32,228 bases of DNA. Origin: Terriglobia bacterium (lineage in GTDB: Bacteria; Acidobacteriota; Terriglobia; Terriglobales; Acidobacteriaceae). The position numbers and the translations under genes were made by a program. Under the pieces are notes generated by a model. The model searched no databases and was not told where the DNA came from. It worked only from the letters and a program-made list of their open reading frames with translations. Numbering within the stretch: position 1 is the stretch's first letter; each line of letters opens with the position of its first letter. Location: assembly GCA_020073105.1 (NCBI GenBank), contig JAIQFW010000022.1, positions 1,016-33,243 of the forward strand, given 5' to 3'. Shown in pieces: positions 16,529-23,435 of this stretch.

Positions 16529-16801
16529 CTAGCCTGTTCTGCTCTTACAGACCTCTACATACTTGCGGAGAACGGCGTTGATCGTAGTCTGATAACCCTT
16601 CCCATGCTTTCGAAAGAAGGCCAGTGTGTCCGGATCGAGGCGCAACGTGATCTGTTTCTTCTTGCCAGGCCAGCGAATCGCCTTTGAGAAGAATTCTGCT
16701 CCGAGCTCGGGGATATCAGAAAGATCAATTCCTGAATCCCGCAGCGCATCAACCCGCTTCCAGTTCGTTTTGGACCGCTTTTTCGTATTCTTTACGCTCA
16801 C
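16529..16801 (-). CDS. brnA: BrnA-family antitoxin
   Basis: A 90-residue protein that should neutralise the BrnT toxin encoded just before it. The C-terminal half 'KKQITLRLDPDTLAFFRKHGKGYQTTINAVLRKYVE' is the ribbon-helix-helix DNA-binding segment of BrnA; the N-terminal basic part and 'DLSDIPELGAEFFSKAIRW' make up the toxin-binding region. It begins with GTG, supported by AGGAAGG nine bases upstream, and overlaps the end of brnT by 53 bases, so translation is coupled. Known BrnA proteins, alone or with BrnT, repress their own promoter. Confidence 0.88.
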   Translation of the reverse strand: MSVKNTKKRSKTNWKRVDALRDSGIDLSDIPELGAEFFSKAIRWPGKKKQITLRLDPDTLAFFRKHGKGYQTTINAVLRKYVEVCKSRTG

Positions 16802-17075
16802 GACGGGTCGCCTTCCTCAGCGAGATAATTCGAATGGTTTCTGTGTCACGTTCCGTAAAGACCACGACCGCGATACGTCCGCGAATCGCGCCGATTCCAA
16901 TCGAGCGGTTTTCTCCGTAATCCTTCCGCGTGTCGGAGCGGAAAAGAAAGATGCCATCGAACATCCGTTCCGCGTCGACGAAGTCGAAACCATGTTTCTT
17001 GATGTTCTGCTGATTCTTGTTCTCATCCCATTCGAACCGATAGGTCGTGTGTTGTACATTGTTTCTCTGGGGCAT
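16749..17075 (-). CDS. brnT: BrnT-family ribonuclease toxin
   Basis: BrnT is a small RelE-like-fold RNase that stops translation. The product (108 residues from ATG 17075) shows 'YRFEWDENKNQQNIKKHGFDFVDAERMFDG' (family N-terminus), 'DYGENRSIGIGAIRGRIAVVVFTERDTETIRIISLRKATRRERKEYE' (core strands and the conserved Arg/Lys/Glu region), typical for the family. An in-frame GTG at 17087 is less likely because the Shine-Dalgarno-like AAGG directly abuts it. Toxin-before-antitoxin order is normal for brnTA. A perfect 14-bp palindrome lies 22 bases upstream. It appears intact, with no frameshift. Confidence 0.88.
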   Translation of the reverse strand: MPQRNNVQHTTYRFEWDENKNQQNIKKHGFDFVDAERMFDGIFLFRSDTRKDYGENRSIGIGAIRGRIAVVVFTERDTETIRIISLRKATRRERKEYEKAVQNELEAG

Positions 17076-17096
17076 AGCAAAGCACACCTTCTAAGT

Positions 17097-17110
17097 GGGC
17101 TTGCAAGCCC
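17097..17110 (-). promoter_or_regulatory. Palindromic candidate operator of brnTA
   Basis: GGGCTTGCAAGCCC is a perfect 14-bp palindrome located 22-35 bases before the brnT ATG, where an autorepressor of the BrnA type would be expected to bind. A plus-strand reading as terminator (followed by tccttttt) is possible but no plus-strand gene precedes it. Confidence 0.45.
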
Positions 17111-17562
17111 TCCTTTTTCCCTGGGTTCGGATGGCTTGGGCTTTGCCGTGTTTGCTCCGCTCGCTCTTCCCGGTTTTCTCCCTTGTGAGACGCGGTGTCC
17201 GGTCCGCGCGAAGAGCGTGAAGTCATGGCCTTGCGGCCGCCCGTTATCCTACTACCAAGAACAGCTTGGAGTGTGCCGTGTTCGTGGCTTTGCAGCATGA
17301 ACTAGAGTCAGTCTAGCTCGCCTGGCCGGAATCGGTCCGACGCGGTTTCGCTGCTCTCCCCAGTTTCGCCCACAAGGCCGCGTTGTCTGGCACGCGCGGA
17401 GAGCTCGAAGCGATTTCATTGTAACGCCAAATGTAGTTACACGCAAGCGGGTTCCTGTGTACCATTCGTAGATCTTAGGTACTCTATAGGGTACGGACCC
17501 GACGGTCCCGTCCAAAGCCGAATGCCTCGTGCGTGGGGAGTGTTGCGATTAAGTCTCGACCA
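17111..17562. other. Gene-free stretch between brnTA and the next small ORF
   Basis: About 450 bases without a convincing gene. A near-palindrome with two mismatches, gtactctatagggtac, lies at 17479-17494. No tRNA, IS end or coding signal was recognised. It could be remnant sequence from the arrival of the toxin-antitoxin module; that is speculation. Confidence 0.5.
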
Positions 17563-17766
17563 TCACTTGAGTTTTCCGAGTTCCCCGAACAACTCATGGA
17601 TCCTTCCGCTGATTCTCTCGTACTCTTCCCACTCCGCCGGTGTCAGGCCCACGAAGCTCTCTGCCTTTAACAACTTAATGTGTTGCTCCAGCAGGCGGTC
17701 CAATTCGGCGGCGATTTGCTCAGTCCTATTCCCCTTCGAGGGAGCGGCAGCACTCTCAGACCTCAT
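17563..17766 (-). CDS. Small hypothetical protein (67 aa), helical
   Basis: Family not recognised. The sequence 'TEQIAAELDRLLEQHIKLLKAESFVGLTPAEWEEYERISGRIHELFGELGKLK' is predicted by eye to be two amphipathic helices joined by a short turn (heptad Leu/Ile spacing), with a charged, disordered N-terminus. Composition (Glu, Leu, Lys, Arg) is protein-like, unlike the shadow frames, which supports reality. No good ribosome-binding site was seen before ATG 17766. The 192 bases between it and the hydrolase gene on the other strand contain a GTCCC-GTTC-GGGAC hairpin (17866-17879) and nothing else recognisable. Confidence 0.5.
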   Translation of the reverse strand: MRSESAAAPSKGNRTEQIAAELDRLLEQHIKLLKAESFVGLTPAEWEEYERISGRIHELFGELGKLK

Positions 17767-17958
17767 AGTGGAGAACCCGGAGGCAGCATACCTTTAGCGG
17801 CAACCGCCGTATGTCATGCCATTGTCAAAAGCTTGTCTGTCTGAAGCTGCAACCGGGCCGGAAGTGTCCCGTTCGGGACCGAGTGCCGTGCGCTTAATGC
17901 GTGGCAACGCGGTTCGACGTCCAGGATTACCCACCCTACCCCTTCTGCGGTATCTTTA

Positions 17959-19083
17959 ATGGGGATGCTTTCACGCTACGCAAAGCTAATGTATGACTGG
18001 GAGACCCACCTTACCTCGGTGGATAACAACCGCGTCGTGCGTCCGCTGGAATGGGGTGTGGAATGGGCGCGCGACTGGCCCTGCCGCAACGGTTTTGCCC
18101 CCGGGCACATGCCCGAAGATTGCGAACGGTATCTGCAGGATTACAACCGCCGTATTGTGGCCGCCAGTGATGACTTCTACGGCTACACCAAGCCTTCGGA
18201 TTTCCGGCTGGAACGTCGCGAGGTGCAGGTTTTCAGCACCCGGGAAGTTCCTGATCCCAAGCTGGAGGAGAAGGTTCGGGGCACGCATGCCGAGTTTTTG
18301 CGTTTCACTTCCCCGGTGCGCACACCATTCCCGGAAAATAATCTGGCCAACGCACGCTGGTTCCCCGCACGCGGGAAGCGTGCCGTCGTGGTGTTGCCTC
18401 ACTGGAACTCCGATGCCATCGCGTATACCAGCCTGTGCCGCGCCTTGAATGTTTTGGGCATTGCAGTTTTACGGTTGAGCATGCCTTATCACGATATCCG
18501 CATGCCGGCGGAAATTGGGCGCGCCGATTACGCGGTCTCCGCCAACATCGGGCGCACGCTCGATGCCTGCCGTCAGGGCGTCATCGACGTACGCTGCTGC
18601 CTCGACTGGCTCGAATCCCGCGGATACAGCCGCTTGGGTATTGTGGGGACCAGTCTCGGCTCGTGTTACTCGTTCCTGGCCGCGGCCCATGACCCGCGCA
18701 TTCGCGTGGCCGCGTTCAATCATGCTTCGACCTACGTTGCGGACGTCGTTTGGCACGGACAGTCCACCCGCCACATTCGCGAAGGCTTGGAAGCGCAGCT
18801 TGATATCGACCGCCTGCGCGGGCTGTGGAGCGCGGCCAGCCCCATGTCGTACTTCGAGCAGTTCGCCCGCTGGCCGAAGAAATCCCTGATTATCTACGCC
18901 AAGTACGATATGACTTTCCTGCCGGAATTCTCTCTCGAGGTCATAAAGCAGTTTGATCGCTATGGCTTGGACCACAAAGTCGTGGCCTTGCCCTGCGGGC
19001 ACTACACCACCGGGGAAACGCCCTTTAAATACATGGATGGCTGGCACATCGCGTCGTTCCTGCGCACCGCGTTTGAGAGCTAG
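17959..19083 (+). CDS. Alpha/beta-hydrolase family protein
   Basis: A 374-residue protein with a C-terminal alpha/beta-hydrolase fold (~residues 130-370). Nucleophile elbow 'GIVGTSLGSCYSF' gives Ser232; the probable acid is the Asp in 'IIYAKYDMTFLPEFS' and the His is in 'LPCGHYTTGETPF', both correctly placed. 'AVVVLPHWNSDA' is the first strand and likely oxyanion loop. The first ~120 residues, with 'DWETHLTSVDNNRVVRPLEWGVEW', are a conserved-looking N-terminal extension resembling ABHD18-type proteins. No signal peptide; cytoplasmic. Substrate unknown. The second ATG (17965) may be the true start, since TATCTT (17951-17956) overlaps the approach to the first. Confidence 0.82.
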   Translation: MGMLSRYAKLMYDWETHLTSVDNNRVVRPLEWGVEWARDWPCRNGFAPGHMPEDCERYLQDYNRRIVAASDDFYGYTKPSDFRLERREVQVFSTREVPDPKLEEKVRGTHAEFLRFTSPVRTPFPENNLANARWFPARGKRAVVVLPHWNSDAIAYTSLCRALNVLGIAVLRLSMPYHDIRMPAEIGRADYAVSANIGRTLDACRQGVIDVRCCLDWLESRGYSRLGIVGTSLGSCYSFLAAAHDPRIRVAAFNHASTYVADVVWHGQSTRHIREGLEAQLDIDRLRGLWSAASPMSYFEQFARWPKKSLIIYAKYDMTFLPEFSLEVIKQFDRYGLDHKVVALPCGHYTTGETPFKYMDGWHIASFLRTAFES

Positions 19084-19088
19084 AAAAA

Positions 19089-19210
19089 TAGCAGTTAGCG
19101 CTTAGCCGTTGGCACTTGGTGCCCCGTTCCTTCGCTTGGAGTAACCCAACCTTACAACCGGGGCTCCCGCGGTCATTTGGCTAGGTGCCAAGTGCTAATT
19201 GCTAATGGCT
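19089..19210 (+). repeat. Imperfect inverted repeat with 'ttagc' and 'ggcacttgg' units
   Basis: Left arm 19089-19123 (agcagttagcgcttagc then ggcacttggtgcc) and right arm 19179-19210 (ggctaggtgccaagtgc then taattgctaatggct) are related as reverse complements with small shifts, separated by ~55 unrelated bases. It fills the spacer before glyA. Confidence 0.65.
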
Positions 19211-19251
19211 TGTTTACAATGGCTTCTGGCAATCCCGTCGGAGAAATAAAT

Positions 19252-20544
19252 ATGAGCACTGCCAAGAATATGTCACGCCCACTCTACGAAGTTGATCCCG
19301 AAGTGGCTTCCGCCATCGACAACGAAGTGCGCCGCCAGCACGATGGCCTAGAACTGATCGCCTCGGAAAACTTCGTCAGCGAAGCTGTGCTTGAGGCCAT
19401 GGGCTCAGTGTTCACCAATAAGTACGCAGAGGGCTACCCCGCCAAGCGTTACTACGGCGGTTGCGAGTTTACCGACATCGTGGAGAACCTGGCGCGTGAT
19501 CGCGCCAAACAGCTGTTCGGCGCCGAGCACGCCAACGTGCAACCCCATGCCGGTTCGCAGGCCAATATGGCGGCCTATGCAGCCGTGATCCAGCCCGGCG
19601 ACACGGTCTTCGGCTTGAACCTGGCGCATGGCGGGCACCTTACTCACGGCCATCATCTGAATTTTTCCGGGAAGACCTACAAAATTGTCCCATACGGCGT
19701 GACCAAAGAAACCGAAACGATCGATTATGACGATCTCGAGAAGCTCGCCGAAAAGGAGCGTCCGAAGCTGATCATCGGCGGCGGCAGCGCCTATCCGCGC
19801 ATCATCGATTTTGCCCGGATGCGCCAGATCGCAGACAAAGTCGGCGCCATTTACCTGGTGGACATGGCACACTTCGCCGGATTGGTGGCAGGCGGAGTGC
19901 ATCCCTCACCCGTTCCGCACGCGCAAATCGTAACCACCACTACCCACAAGACCCTGCGTGGCCCGCGCGCCGGCATGATTCTCTCCAAGCAGGAGTTCGC
20001 TGCGGCCATCGACAAGGTTGTCTTCCCCGGGATGCAAGGTGGGCCGCTGGTGCACATCGTCGCCGCCAAGGCCGTCTGCTTCCACGAAGCTATGCAGCCT
20101 TCGTTCCGCGATTACGCCCGCCAGGTTGTGGCCAACGCGAAGGTGCTGGCCGACACGCTGGCAGCCGAGGGCTTCCGCATCATTTCGGGCGGGACCGACA
20201 CCCATCTCATGCTGGTGGACGTATTTGCCAAAGGCATGCTGGGGAGCGAGGCAGAGAAGGCACTGGGAGAGGCTAGCATCACGGTCAACAAGAATGCTAT
20301 TCCATTTGATACCAACCCGCCGATGAAGCCCAGCGGCATCCGCATTGGCACGCCTGCCCTGACCACCCGCGGGATGAAAGAAGGCGAGATGCGCCAGATC
20401 GGACGCTGGATTTCGGAGGGCCTACACCACCGTACCGATGCCGCCGTTCTCGGCAAGATCCGCCAGCAGGTGCTGGAGTTGGCGGAGATGTTCCCTCTGT
20501 ATCCGGAGCGTCGGGCCAAGGCACAGGCCGAACTCCGAACCTGA
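19252..20544 (+). CDS. glyA: Serine hydroxymethyltransferase
   Basis: PLP enzyme converting serine and tetrahydrofolate into glycine and 5,10-methylene-tetrahydrofolate. The 430-residue product has '[25 protein letters not shown]', '[18 protein letters not shown]', '[18 protein letters not shown]' and the cofactor lysine in '[18 protein letters not shown]' (K233); the C-terminus includes '[21 protein letters not shown]'. Length normal. The ATG at 19252 has GGAG at 19240-19243; an in-frame TTG at 19177 lies in the upstream repeat and would add residues unlike SHMT. Confidence 0.97.
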   Translation: MSTAKNMSRPLYEVDPEVASAIDNEVRRQHDGLELIASENFVSEAVLEAMGSVFTNKYAEGYPAKRYYGGCEFTDIVENLARDRAKQLFGAEHANVQPHAGSQANMAAYAAVIQPGDTVFGLNLAHGGHLTHGHHLNFSGKTYKIVPYGVTKETETIDYDDLEKLAEKERPKLIIGGGSAYPRIIDFARMRQIADKVGAIYLVDMAHFAGLVAGGVHPSPVPHAQIVTTTTHKTLRGPRAGMILSKQEFAAAIDKVVFPGMQGGPLVHIVAAKAVCFHEAMQPSFRDYARQVVANAKVLADTLAAEGFRIISGGTDTHLMLVDVFAKGMLGSEAEKALGEASITVNKNAIPFDTNPPMKPSGIRIGTPALTTRGMKEGEMRQIGRWISEGLHHRTDAAVLGKIRQQVLELAEMFPLYPERRAKAQAELRT

Positions 20545-20549
20545 GCAGC

Positions 20550-20640
20550 TTTCTTCGCGGCCTCTGCGGAGGTGCTCTGCGATCTCTGCATTTCTAGGTT
20601 TCGGGTGGAATTTCTCTGTGCCCCCCGTGTGCTCTGTGGT
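20550..20640 (+). repeat. 'ctctgcgg/ctctgtg' direct repeats
   Basis: The spacer between glyA and the glycosyltransferase gene contains repeated tctgcgg, tctgcga, ctctgtg and gctctgtgg units. Similar 'ctctgcg...ctctgtgg' strings are common in the spacers of some environmental genomes; recall only. Confidence 0.45.
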
Positions 20641-20646
20641 TAGAAT
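20641..20646 (+). promoter_or_regulatory. -10 element directly before a GTG start
   Basis: TAGAAT (5 of 6 to consensus) with six bases to the GTG at 20653, placing transcription start on the start codon. No ribosome-binding site. No clear -35. Confidence 0.4.
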
Positions 20647-20652
20647 CATCCC

Positions 20653-21843
20653 GTGAAGATCGCCATTGATATCCGGCGGATCACAGAGTTCGGCGTCGGC
20701 ACCTACACCCGGAATGTGGTGCGCGCGCTGGGGCGACTGGACCACTCGAACCAGTATTTCCTGATTGGCTCACCTCAAAAAGTCGAGGAGATTGGCCCTC
20801 TGCCTCCGACTTTTAGGACCGTTCCACTCCTTGACGACGATACCAGTGCCAAGGGATATGTCGAGTTCCGGGGGATTATCAAGCGTTTGCAGTGCGACCT
20901 GGTGCACATTCCTCACCTTTTCTGGATGCCACGAACTTTGCCTTGTCCTTACGTCATGACCGTGCACGACGTGTTGGAGCACATGTACCGCGCGCACGAC
21001 CGCTCGAGTCTGCGCCGCTCGCTGCATTTTCATCTCACGCGACGTGTGCTGCGAGGCGCAGGACGGATTCTGGCAGTTTCCAAGTTCACCCGCAGTGAAA
21101 TTGAGAAGCTCTTTGGCATTCCAGGTTCGCGCATTGAGGTCGTATACAACGCAATTGACGAGCGCTTCCTGCGGGGCCACGCCTCCGAGGCGGACCGGCA
21201 GGTTTTGGCGGAACGCTACCTGGTAACTTATCCGTTCTTGCTGTATGCCGGACGGATCAGTCCCCACAAGAATCTGCTGCGTATCATCGAGGCCTTCTCG
21301 GCACTGAAGGGTGAGTTAGAGAAGGAAGGAAAATTCTCCGACCTGAAATTGATCATCATCGGGGACGAACTTTCTAAGCATCCCGACCTGCGCCGCACTG
21401 TGATCCGCAGCGGTGTGCAGAACGACGTGCGCTTCATGGGGTTCGTTCCCATTGAAATGCTGCGGGTCTTCTACGACGCCGCCAAGATCTTCGTCTTTCC
21501 CTCTCTCTACGAGGGATTTGGTCTTCCCCCGCTGGAGGCCATGGCACACGGAACGCCGGTGGTGACCTCCAACACGTCATCATTGCCCGAGGTGGTCGGC
21601 AACGCGGCCGTGTTGGTGAATCCGGAAAACGTCTTCGAAATCATGCGCGCCCTGCACCGCGTGCTGCTCGACCAACCGGTCCGGGAAAAGCTCAAGCAGC
21701 GCAGCTACGAGCAGGCGCAGAAGTTTTCCTGGGATGCCTCGGCCCGGCAGATTCTCAAAATCTACGAGGAAGTGGTAGGAAAGCGCCGGCGCATCGCGCC
21801 CGGGGACGAGAGGCCCGTGGCGGAAAACGTGGCAAGCTCCTAG
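20653..21843 (+). CDS. Glycosyltransferase, GT4 family
   Basis: A 396-residue GT-B-fold transferase that moves a sugar, often mannose, from a nucleotide donor. N-terminal half: '[26 protein letters not shown]' with the Gly-rich loop typical of GT4, then '[15 protein letters not shown]'. C-terminal half: '[21 protein letters not shown]' (~residues 196-216) and '[44 protein letters not shown]', which holds the EX7E motif (E287, E295). The donor and acceptor cannot be told. Isolated between glyA and a small convergent gene, not in a polysaccharide cluster. GTG start chosen at the first conserved strand. Confidence 0.92.
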   Translation: MKIAIDIRRITEFGVGTYTRNVVRALGRLDHSNQYFLIGSPQKVEEIGPLPPTFRTVPLLDDDTSAKGYVEFRGIIKRLQCDLVHIPHLFWMPRTLPCPYVMTVHDVLEHMYRAHDRSSLRRSLHFHLTRRVLRGAGRILAVSKFTRSEIEKLFGIPGSRIEVVYNAIDERFLRGHASEADRQVLAERYLVTYPFLLYAGRISPHKNLLRIIEAFSALKGELEKEGKFSDLKLIIIGDELSKHPDLRRTVIRSGVQNDVRFMGFVPIEMLRVFYDAAKIFVFPSLYEGFGLPPLEAMAHGTPVVTSNTSSLPEVVGNAAVLVNPENVFEIMRALHRVLLDQPVREKLKQRSYEQAQKFSWDASARQILKIYEEVVGKRRRIAPGDERPVAENVASS

Positions 21844-21890
21844 ACCCACTCCGCGCGTGCTGCGCGAGGCCTTCTGCCTTGGCAGACAGC

Positions 21891-22070
21891 TCAGGCCTTC
21901 TTGAGCAAGGGAGTTCCTGGTGAAACCAGGCCCAGCCGATTCAACTTCTGCTCGATACGGCTCCGGTCACTCTCTGCCGTGGCCGCGGCCAGTCGTTTAC
22001 GAAGCTTGAGAACTTTTTCTTTACGAGTACGGCGGCGGCGGATTTCTGGCCGCCGGCTAGGTCCTGACAT
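21891..22070 (-). CDS. Small basic protein (59 aa), DUF6800-like
   Basis: A short gene found by reading the minus strand. The product starts MSGPSRRPEIRRRRTRKEKV, continues as a Lys/Arg/Leu helix (~residues 15-46) and ends 'LVSPGTPLLKKA'. The pattern 'RREIRRRR-RKEK-LKLRKRL' resembles small basic proteins (DUF6800-type) known from Planctomycetes and Acidobacteria; that family link is from memory and tentative. Reality is well supported: AGGAG lies five bases before the ATG (complement of 22076-22080), and a -35/-10 pair with 17-base spacing lies ~60 bases upstream. It is convergent with the glycosyltransferase gene. Function unknown; RNA or ribosome binding is possible from charge alone. Confidence 0.8.
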   Translation of the reverse strand: MSGPSRRPEIRRRRTRKEKVLKLRKRLAAATAESDRSRIEQKLNRLGLVSPGTPLLKKA

Positions 22071-22100
22071 GTGGACTCCTGGATGTGGCTTTCATCGACC

Positions 22101-22123
22101 GGCGGAAAGTGCCTGCTTCCGCC
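22101..22123 (-). promoter_or_regulatory. 5'-end hairpin of the small-protein mRNA
   Basis: GGCGGAA (22101-22107) pairs with TTCCGCC (22117-22123), a perfect 7-bp stem with a 9-base loop. It begins right at the predicted transcription start (about 22124 on the minus strand), so it would cap the mRNA 5' end and may stabilise it. Confidence 0.45.
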
Positions 22124-22130
22124 ACGTAAC

Positions 22131-22159
22131 ATTGTACTTATCCTTGCCCGATGCAGCAA
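22131..22159 (-). promoter_or_regulatory. Promoter for the 59-aa basic protein
   Basis: On the minus strand TTGCTG (22159-22154), a 17-base spacer and TACAAT (22136-22131). Both hexamers are good matches (4/6 and 5/6). Confidence 0.65.
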
Positions 22160-22219
22160 AGCCGGGGGTCGATTGCGGATGGTTCGACGTCTGTCTGGGC
22201 TCGAGAGAACGACTGGGGG

Positions 22220-22978
22220 CTAGGGCTGAGTGTTTTTTTGGAACTTATTTGCAACTGCTTCAGGCAGGATCTCTTCGAGTCTGCGCGCCAGCCAATTTTG
22301 CAGCTCTGACTTCTGCTGTTGGGAAAGGTTCAGGAACTGCAGGCCCAGGCGGCCGCTTCCGTCACTCCAACAGATCTTTGATTCCGTGGTGAAGCGGGTT
22401 GGCTGGTCGGGAAGAGTGAAAGCCACCGCCACCTCTGAACCCGGCTTCAGCGCAATGGGAGCAGTGAGCGCCATCCCATTTTCACTGATGTTGAGCGTCT
22501 TGCACTGAAGTTCTCCGCCCTCCCGGCTGCGCAACAGTGCCGGAAGTACGACCGGGCAACGGAAATAGCGGCGCCGCTCCCGCATGATCGTTCCATAGGC
22601 GGCCTTCAGGCTGCGGCTGACAGACTCGCCGGAAAGCGGTCTTTCCAGCACAAAATTCGACCCAGCGTTAAACGCCCGAGTGGTGTCCGACCCACCGCCA
22701 GTGACCGCGAAGGTCGCGGCGTTCTTGGTCGAAGGAGAAGATCGCACCTGCTCCAGGATCGCCCGGGCTGCGTCTCCTATCTGCAGGTCGACAATGACGG
22801 CTTCGAAGTGGCGACGATTCAGCGTCTGTAACGCGGAGGAAGGCTCGCCACATACCTCGGCCGTCATGGCGAACTGTTGCAAGCCCTCCGTCAACTGCTG
22901 GACAGTTGCGGCGTCATTGGAGACAACAAGCGCGGTTGCAACCGGGGCCGACTTCGTAGATGCACCTGTGTTTGTCAT
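22220..22978 (-). CDS. Receiver-like/PilZ two-domain protein
   Basis: A 252-residue protein joining a response-regulator-like domain (~residues 14-130) to a C-terminal PilZ domain (~134-235). In the first, 'ALVVSND', 'EAVIVDLQIGD' (Asp64 at the phosphoacceptor position) and 'FAVTGGG' follow the receiver pattern, but the usual acidic pair near the start is only S-N-D and the conserved Lys is not obvious, so it may be degenerate. The PilZ domain keeps the c-di-GMP residues: R136-x3-R140 ('RRYFR') and N163-x-S165-x2-G168 ('NISENG'), then 'RLGLQFLNLS'. It probably senses c-di-GMP; output unknown. Start: GGAAGG eight bases before the ATG; an upstream GTG (22987) is less likely. Confidence 0.85.
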   Translation of the reverse strand: MTNTGASTKSAPVATALVVSNDAATVQQLTEGLQQFAMTAEVCGEPSSALQTLNRRHFEAVIVDLQIGDAARAILEQVRSSPSTKNAATFAVTGGGSDTTRAFNAGSNFVLERPLSGESVSRSLKAAYGTIMRERRRYFRCPVVLPALLRSREGGELQCKTLNISENGMALTAPIALKPGSEVAVAFTLPDQPTRFTTESKICWSDGSGRLGLQFLNLSQQQKSELQNWLARRLEEILPEAVANKFQKNTQP

Positions 22979-23435
22979 ACCACGCACCTTCCATACGCTA
23001 GCAATTTCTTACAGCCCCTGGGGAGAAAACGGCTCCTATAGAAAATTGAGGAACGCAATTCATGTAGGCGGATTGTGGTGATTCTTGCGCCAGTAATCGG
23101 ATATGTCAAGTTCCTTCCGGACAATATGATGCGAGCTGCGTTCTGGTAGGTGTGCGCGCCATCCAGGCCTCACTATTTCGAGCATCGTGGGCTGAACATA
23201 CCGGGTCGCAATGCGCGCCAGTGCGCGAAAGCCCCAGTCCAGCTGGCCATCTCAGCATCAGGTCCTCGGGACATCCGCCCAGCTGGAACTCCACCACGGA
23301 GATCCCCCACTCGCTTAGATAGGTACTGTGGCAAGGCCGAATACTCATTCGACCGTGTACCTTGGTCATCAACTTGTCACAAACATTTAACTTGGGATTC
23401 ATCCTCCCGGAACCAGGCTGCGGTATTTCTCGAAC
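22979..23435. other. Divergent intergenic region between the PilZ and acyltransferase genes
   Basis: A 457-base region that must hold the promoters of two divergent genes. No clear sigma-70 pair, RNA gene or repeat was recognised. The open frames crossing it have unlikely composition and no ribosome-binding site. Confidence 0.5.

Noticed and set aside
17097-17118. Palindrome plus tccttttt as an intrinsic terminator on the plus strand
   Set aside because: No plus-strand gene ends upstream of it, the stem is only 5 bp if a loop is allowed, and its place before brnT fits an operator better.
17900-17930. 'gcggttcgacgtcc' looked like a tRNA T-arm
   Set aside because: The five bases on each side of the TTCGA loop do not pair, and no acceptor, D or anticodon arm was found around it.
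19177-19251. Upstream TTG start that would extend glyA by 25 residues
   Set aside because: The extension is translated repeat sequence unlike SHMT; ATG 19252 has a proper GGAG.
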